Shown piece after piece: positions 29,226 to 33,157 of a stretch of DNA of 33,157 bases (positions within the stretch are counted from its first letter, which is position 1; the number at the start of each line of letters is the position of its first letter). The DNA comes from Massilia mucilaginosa. GTDB lineage: Bacteria > Pseudomonadota > Gammaproteobacteria > Burkholderiales > Burkholderiaceae_D. A program made the position numbers and the translations under genes. The notes beneath the pieces are model-generated. The model saw nothing but the letters and a program-made list of their open reading frames with translations. It was not told where the DNA came from and searched no databases. The stretch is from the NCBI RefSeq assembly GCF_011682145.1, contig NZ_WHJH01000066.1, positions 1-33,157 on the forward strand, given 5' to 3'.

Positions 29226-29576
29226 TGTTGATTCCTTTCCGAGTAGACACAAACATAGGGTGGCACCCGCCACTTGCGGAGGGACGGGGTGAGCGTCCAG
29301 GCCGTAAGCGGCGTTGCCAGGATTGGAATCATGCGCGTCCGTTCCGAAGCGCTGTATCGGAACACCGTCCGAGTCTGTGTAGGACAAGTCCTCTGTAAAT
29401 ATGACCAATAGTGGCAGGGTTCGGAGTACTGTGAGGAACTAGCCTGTTGTCCTACAAAGTCCATGCATCCTGTCCTATAGCCGCAGCGTTCCGCGCTGCT
29501 AAGATGGATTTGCTTGATCGCTCATCGGCGTGCAGCCGGTGGGGTCAGACAGAGGCACCAGCTAAAGGAGATGACC
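29226..29576. promoter_or_regulatory. Divergent promoter region with GTCCTA repeats
   Basis: A 350-bp spacer with no convincing gene. TAGGAC at 29380-29385 pairs with GTCCT at 29388-29392 as AGGACAAGTCCT. GTCCTA recurs at 29449-29454 and 29472-29477, here spaced 23 bp. Both flanking genes encode stress-type hydrophilic proteins, so a common regulator is likely. Confidence 0.55.
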
Positions 29577-29927
29577 ATGGCGTCAAATAACCAGGGCAAC
29601 AAGCAAAGCGGTAGTCCGGGCAAGGGAACCAGCAACCGCGGATTCGCATCGATGGATCCCGAGCGCCAGCGTGAAATTGCCAGCGAAGGCGGCAAGGCGG
29701 CTCATCAGAAAGGCACGGCGCACGAGTTCACTTCGGAAGAAGCGCGCCGCGCAGGCAGCATGAGTCACGGCAACCGGCAAGCGGCACAGGCCGGTACGCG
29801 CAGTGGCGCGCTACGCGATGCGCCAGGCGACGGGCTACGCGACGCGCCAGGCGCCGACAAGGAACAGGGCGGCAACAGGCAGAGTGCCGGCGGCGGCAGC
29901 AAGGCTGGCGGCGACAAATCGCGCTGA
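29577..29927 (+). CDS. KGG-repeat stress protein (YciG/con-10-like)
   Basis: A 116-residue hydrophilic protein. GFASMDPERQREIASEGGKA and GTAHEFTSEEARRAGSM are the KGG-domain pattern of stress-induced bacterial YciG/conidiation-type proteins. The C-terminal 50 residues are Gly/Ala/Asp-rich with two copies of LRDAPG. ATG 29577 is used because AAAGGAG ends just before ATG 29571. A strong terminator follows. Confidence 0.86.
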   Translation: MASNNQGNKQSGSPGKGTSNRGFASMDPERQREIASEGGKAAHQKGTAHEFTSEEARRAGSMSHGNRQAAQAGTRSGALRDAPGDGLRDAPGADKEQGGNRQSAGGGSKAGGDKSR

Positions 29928-29942
29928 GCCAGACCGGCCATG

Positions 29943-29968
29943 ACGGGGAGCGGCGGCTCCCCGTTTTT
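29943..29968 (+). terminator. Terminator after KGG gene
   Basis: A 9-bp perfect stem (ACGGGGAGC/GCTCCCCGT) with a 4-base loop followed by a T run. It lies 16 bp after the stop. Confidence 0.88.
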
Positions 29969-30044
29969 GTCGGACAATTCGTACAGGCAGCCTGTGGGAT
30001 GGGGTAGAATTGTTGCGCCAATTTAACAACCCCGAGGGAGTGTC

Positions 30045-30446
30045 GTGAAACAAGCAGTTATCCGCCAAGTCAAGAGCATGTATCTGTCATGCGATCCTAT
30101 CGGTAACCTTTTATTGGCGAAATTTTCCTTCGATGGCGGCAAGGATGCCTGCGTCTTCATTCCCGCGTCGGTCGTGTTCTGGCTCCTGGAACACTTGCCG
30201 GTGAACCAGGATCCGGAATTGTTGCCGCCGCCGAACCTGCCGCGCATCTATCAGGAAGACTGGGACGACGTGGTCAATCCGCGCGTGCTGAGCGTGCAGT
30301 GCAAGCAGTTCGACGATGCCATCCGCATGACCATGGAGCTAGACCGCGCGGCCAACCTGACCGTGATCCTGAACCGCGCCAACGTGGAATTGATGCGCCA
30401 GATGATGGAAGGCTACCGCGGCGACCTGATGGACCTGGGTTTCTAA
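30045..30446 (+). CDS. Conserved-looking protein of unknown function
   Basis: A 133-residue soluble protein, not recognised. The N-terminal half has alternating hydrophobic stretches (LLLAKFSFDGGKDACVFIPA, VVFWLLEHLP). Then PPPNLPRIYQEDWDD, and a C-terminal alpha/beta part (VILNRANVELMRQMMEGYRG). ATG 30045 has GAGGGAG upstream. It is followed by a weak hairpin and the M14 gene. Confidence 0.7.
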   Translation: MKQAVIRQVKSMYLSCDPIGNLLLAKFSFDGGKDACVFIPASVVFWLLEHLPVNQDPELLPPPNLPRIYQEDWDDVVNPRVLSVQCKQFDDAIRMTMELDRAANLTVILNRANVELMRQMMEGYRGDLMDLGF

Positions 30447-30463
30447 GCTCGCTGATCGGTGTT

Positions 30464-30485
30464 GCCCGCCCCCAAGCGGGCGGCA
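30464..30485 (+). terminator. Weak hairpin between unknown gene and carboxypeptidase
   Basis: GCCCGC/GCGGGC 6-bp stem with loop CCCCAA, then GGCATTTC. The T tract is poor, so this is a possible terminator or attenuator only. Confidence 0.4.
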
Positions 30486-30531
30486 TTTCGGTATGATGCT
30501 CTTCTTTGAGAACCAAAGACAAGGATCTGCC

Positions 30532-31653
30532 ATGCCCATCAAAATCAGCCAGCATTTCGATTCCGGCGCTATCGACGTCGTGCAAGCCGACCAAGCCAGC
30601 CAGATCGACCTGAACCTGCGCTCCGACTCGCACGCCGACATCCACCAGTGGTTCCACTTCCGCCTGCAGGGCGCGCGCGGGCAGGCATGCACGATCCGCT
30701 TCCTGAACGCCGGCCAGGCGACCTACGCCGCCGGCTATCAGGGCTATCAGGTGGCGGCCAGCTACGATACCGAAAACTGGTTCCGGGTGCCGACCAGCTT
30801 CGACGGCCAGGTCATGACCGTGACCCACACGCCCGAGCTCGACAGCGTGTATTACGCCTATTTCGAACCGTATTCGTGGGAACGCCACCTGCGCCTGCTG
30901 GGCGAAGTGGCCGACAATCCGATTGCGCGCGTGCATGATATCGGCACCACGGTCGACGGCCGCGACATGAACATGGTGGTCATCGGCAACCCGTCCGCCG
31001 AAAAGAAAATCTGGGTCATCGCGCGCCAGCATCCGGGCGAAACCATGGCCGAGTGGTTTATCGAAGGCATGATGGACGCGCTGCTGGACAATGCCAATCC
31101 GATTTCGCGCAAGCTCTTGCAAAGTGCCGTGTTTTACATCATCCCGAACATGAATCCGGACGGCTCGGTGCGCGGCAACCTGCGCACCAACGCCGCCGGC
31201 GCCAACCTCAACCGCGAATGGATGACGCCGTCGGCCGAGCGCAGCCCGGAAGTGCTGTGCGTAAAGCAAAAGATCCACGAAGTCGGCTGCGATATGTTCT
31301 TCGATATCCACGGCGACGAAGCGCTGCCGTACAACTTTGTGGCCGGCAACGAAATGCTGAACGATTTCACCCCGGAACGTGCCGAGCTGCAAAAGTCCTT
31401 TATCGAGAACTACATGGCGGCCAGTCCCGACTTCCAGAACGTGCATGGCTATGCGGCCAGCAAGTACAAGGAAGACATGCTGACCCTGGCGTCCAAATAC
31501 ATCGGCCACACCTTCAAGTGCCTGTCGCTGACCCTGGAAATGCCATTCAAGGACAACGCCGACCTGCCTGATCCGTACACCGGATGGAACGGTGCGCGCA
31601 GCAGCGAGCTGGGCGCGGCAATCCTGCAGCCGATCTTGAAGGCGCTGGGCTGA
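30532..31653 (+). CDS. M14-family zinc carboxypeptidase (cytosolic carboxypeptidase-like)
   Basis: A 373-residue protein. The N-terminal 120 residues are a beta-rich domain seen in bacterial and CCP-type M14 proteins (QWFHFRLQGARGQACTIRF, YYAYFEPYSWERHLRL). The catalytic domain has zinc ligands in RQHPGETMAEW (His168 or so, Glu170) and FDIHGDE (His260), with the general base in LTLEMPFK (Glu336). NMNPDGSVRGNLRTN binds the substrate carboxylate. No signal peptide, so it is cytoplasmic. It would release C-terminal residues; the substrate is unknown. The CYTH gene follows directly. Confidence 0.9.
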   Translation: MPIKISQHFDSGAIDVVQADQASQIDLNLRSDSHADIHQWFHFRLQGARGQACTIRFLNAGQATYAAGYQGYQVAASYDTENWFRVPTSFDGQVMTVTHTPELDSVYYAYFEPYSWERHLRLLGEVADNPIARVHDIGTTVDGRDMNMVVIGNPSAEKKIWVIARQHPGETMAEWFIEGMMDALLDNANPISRKLLQSAVFYIIPNMNPDGSVRGNLRTNAAGANLNREWMTPSAERSPEVLCVKQKIHEVGCDMFFDIHGDEALPYNFVAGNEMLNDFTPERAELQKSFIENYMAASPDFQNVHGYAASKYKEDMLTLASKYIGHTFKCLSLTLEMPFKDNADLPDPYTGWNGARSSELGAAILQPILKALG

Positions 31654-31655
31654 TC

Positions 31656-32120
31656 GTGGGCGTCGAGATCGAGCGCAAGTTCTTGCTCGCCGGCGAGGCC
31701 TGGCGCACGCTGGGCGAGCCGGTGCTGCTGCGCCAGGGCTATCTGTCGACCGATCCGGACCGCACGGTGCGGGTGCGGATCGAGGGTGAGGGCGCCACCC
31801 TGACCATCAAGGGGCGCAGCGAGGGCGCCACGCGCGGCGAGTGGGAGTATCCGATTCCGCTGGCCGACGCCGGCGAACTGCTCGATCGCCTGTGTCAGCA
31901 GCCGATCATCGAAAAATACCGGCGCCGCATTCCCTTTGCGGGCAATGTGTGGGAAGTCGATGAATTTCTCGGGGCGAATGCGGGCTTGATGTTTGCCGAG
32001 ATCGAGCTGGCGTCGGAAGACCAGGCCTTCGACAAGCCGGACTGGATTGGCGAGGAGGTCACGCACGACCGGCGCTATTTCAATTCGAGCCTGATCCGGC
32101 TGCCGTTTTCGCAGTGGTGA
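31656..32120 (+). CDS. CYTH-domain phosphohydrolase-like protein
   Basis: A 154-residue protein with the CYTH/TTM signature EIERKFLL at the N-terminus, then TVRVRIEGEGATLTIKGRS, EYPIPLADAGELLDRL and WEVDEFLGANAGLMFAEIEL. Such tunnel-type enzymes act on tripolyphosphate, polyphosphate or adenylate-like substrates with metal. The GTG at 31656 puts EIERK in its normal place and is 2 bp beyond the carboxypeptidase stop, so the two are co-translated. Specificity cannot be told. Confidence 0.86.
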   Translation: MGVEIERKFLLAGEAWRTLGEPVLLRQGYLSTDPDRTVRVRIEGEGATLTIKGRSEGATRGEWEYPIPLADAGELLDRLCQQPIIEKYRRRIPFAGNVWEVDEFLGANAGLMFAEIELASEDQAFDKPDWIGEEVTHDRRYFNSSLIRLPFSQW

Positions 32121-32130
32121 GCGGGCCGCT

Positions 32131-32661
32131 TTACGTGTCTTGCGCGTGAAGGCGGGATAGGACTTGCGTCAGGTGATGCCGGTAGGCGGACGAAGGCAGC
32201 AGGAAAGAATGCGGGCCGGCCTTGTGCGCCGGGTCGACCGCTGGTCCGATGAAGAGGTCGTTGCCGGGTAATCGAATCAGCAGCGACAGACAACCGTCGA
32301 ACGGTTCCGGTCCCCACGACACGGCGCAGTGTTCCAAGGAGGAGGTGCCGAGGTCGAGCTGGCGGGCGGCGTCCATGCCGAGGCCGGGACGGTCGCTGTC
32401 GTAGCGGGCCGTTGGAAAGAGCCGCTGCACCAGCGCCTCGTTGTGCGATGGATTCTGCTTGTCCAGGCAACGCAGATCGTCTTCGATTGCGCAGGCATAT
32501 GCGCCGGCCACGCACGCGCTGTCCGGATGCGAGAAAGCGATGCCGTGGATGCGGAAGTCGACGCTGTCGAGAAAAATCCATCGATCGCTCCATGAGCGCC
32601 GCATGCTGGTCCATAGCGGTGGGTTGAGGACTGTCGTGGTGGTCCACCCGTTCGGCTTCAT
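32131..32661 (-). CDS. Protein of unknown function
   Basis: A 176-residue protein, not recognised. It has FRIHGIAFSHPDSACVAG, HNEALVQRLFPTARYD and SLLIRLPGNDLFIGPAVDP; the last resembles an export or beta-sheet core, but no signal is visible. The true start may be the internal ATG at residue 20 (MRRSWSDRWIFL). Convergent with the CYTH gene, 10 bp apart. Confidence 0.5.
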   Translation of the reverse strand: MKPNGWTTTTVLNPPLWTSMRRSWSDRWIFLDSVDFRIHGIAFSHPDSACVAGAYACAIEDDLRCLDKQNPSHNEALVQRLFPTARYDSDRPGLGMDAARQLDLGTSSLEHCAVSWGPEPFDGCLSLLIRLPGNDLFIGPAVDPAHKAGPHSFLLPSSAYRHHLTQVLSRLHAQDT

Positions 32662-32714
32662 GAGCGGCCGAGGTAAAATAGTCGATTTGCCATCGCGCCC
32701 GCGCCGTCCAAGGA

Positions 32715-33035
32715 ATGCATTCCGTGTTTTCTCATGCCCGTATTATCGCATCCGTCCTCGCTGGCGCTGTGCTGATCTCTTCACCCATGCAGGCTATGGC
32801 GCAAAAGCCATCCGCCAGGCAGCAGCTGGCCTTGCCGAACGCGCCGTTTTCGATCCAGCCGGCGAAAGCGGTCATCCAGCGTTTCAAACTGTTGTCCTTG
32901 CTGAGCCCTCTGGCGCGACAGGATAAACGCCTCGTGCGCTATTTGACCAGGATGGAGCGGGCCATTGTCTTCAAGGGGAATGTGACGCTCGACGAGCCTG
33001 TCGACATCAGCGCGATTGCGATGAATACATCGTAA
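32715..33035 (+). CDS. Secreted protein, 3' end cut by IS
   Basis: A 106-residue product with a signal peptide (about 1-29, ending MQAMAQ), then PNAPFSIQPAKAVIQRFKLL and LTRMERAIVFKGNVTLDEP. The stop TAA (33033-33035) lies inside GTAAGCG, the likely left tip of an IS66-type element, so the native protein was probably longer. Family not recognised. Confidence 0.6.
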   Translation: MHSVFSHARIIASVLAGAVLISSPMQAMAQKPSARQQLALPNAPFSIQPAKAVIQRFKLLSLLSPLARQDKRLVRYLTRMERAIVFKGNVTLDEPVDISAIAMNTS

Positions 33036-33157
33036 GCGCTCCATGAACCACAGCCTTGTGGCCTAATCCCGATTTCCGCATGCTTGCCGTTTCAATTTTA
33101 AGGAGAGCAAGCATGGAAGGTGACACCGAATTCTGGACTTCACACGTCGAGGCGTGT
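33032..33157 (+). mobile_element. Left end of an IS66-family element (partial)
   Basis: GTAAGCG at 33032 matches the conserved tip of IS66-family inverted repeats, followed 81 bp later by an ORF start that looks like tnpA. The rest runs off the window, so the right end, size and target duplication are not visible. Confidence 0.6.
33113..33157 (+). CDS. tnpA: IS66 accessory protein TnpA-like, N-terminal 15 residues
   Basis: MEGDTEFWTSHVEAC from ATG 33113 with AAGGAG upstream (33100-33105). FWTSHVEAC resembles the N-terminal pattern of IS66 TnpA (W-x-x-H-V/I-E-A). It is cut by the window end. Confidence 0.55.
   Translation, partial: MEGDTEFWTSHVEAC

Overview
The window reads as a high-GC betaproteobacterial chromosome, most likely Oxalobacteraceae of the Massilia/Telluria/Duganella type. 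The reasons are two PEP-CTERM (exosortase-sorted) proteins, the gene families present and the GC-rich codon use. This is inferred from gene content only; no rRNA or complete tRNA lies in the window.

Bases 1-10870 are the ends of two related but diverged prophages lying head to tail. Element 1 (1-5396) ends with a tail-region protein, terminator, membrane protein, holin-like protein, GH24 lysozyme, Rz/Rz1-type spanins, a small phage protein, a PEP-CTERM cargo gene on the other strand, an HTH regulator and an intact tyrosine integrase. It stops at a 44-bp fragment of a tRNA-Pro(GGG) gene (anticodon loop to CCA), which is its attachment site. Element 2 (about 6291-10870) repeats the same order but is decayed. 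Its tail gene is truncated, its integrase carries two in-frame stops, and a piece of an older integrase lies next to it. Its module before the holin is replaced by a coiled-coil membrane protein and a collagen-like membrane protein. Between the elements (5397-6290) are the tRNA terminator, a tandem repeat and an unrecognised acidic protein.

Bases 10869-18130 hold miscellaneous chromosomal genes: a probably truncated cysteine-containing protein, a cupin, a frameshifted ADP-ribosylglycohydrolase, a large secreted beta-propeller-like protein, a sirtuin, a DUF1508 protein, an I78-like inhibitor, a lipoprotein truncated haemoglobin and small unknowns.

Bases 18161-22964 are a five-gene minus-strand operon (glycosyltransferase, GT4 glycosyltransferase, SDR, heptose-bisphosphatase-type HAD phosphatase, GT9 heptosyltransferase-like) that probably makes a heptose-containing surface glycan or glycoconjugate. 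A lipoprotein esterase lies upstream of it. Bases 24144-28683 are a PAS-AraC regulator divergent from a four-gene operon for D-hydroxyproline oxidation: a DapA-like deaminase plus a three-subunit FAD/2Fe-2S dehydrogenase. Bases 28680-33035 hold two divergent hydrophilic stress-type proteins sharing a promoter motif, a conserved unknown, an M14 carboxypeptidase, a CYTH protein, another unknown and a secreted protein whose 3' end is cut by what looks like the left end of an IS66-family element, which runs off the window.

The most unusual biology is at the left: prophages that carry an exosortase-sorted surface protein between lysis genes and integrase, conserved in two diverged elements, with a collagen-like protein swapped into one lysis cassette.
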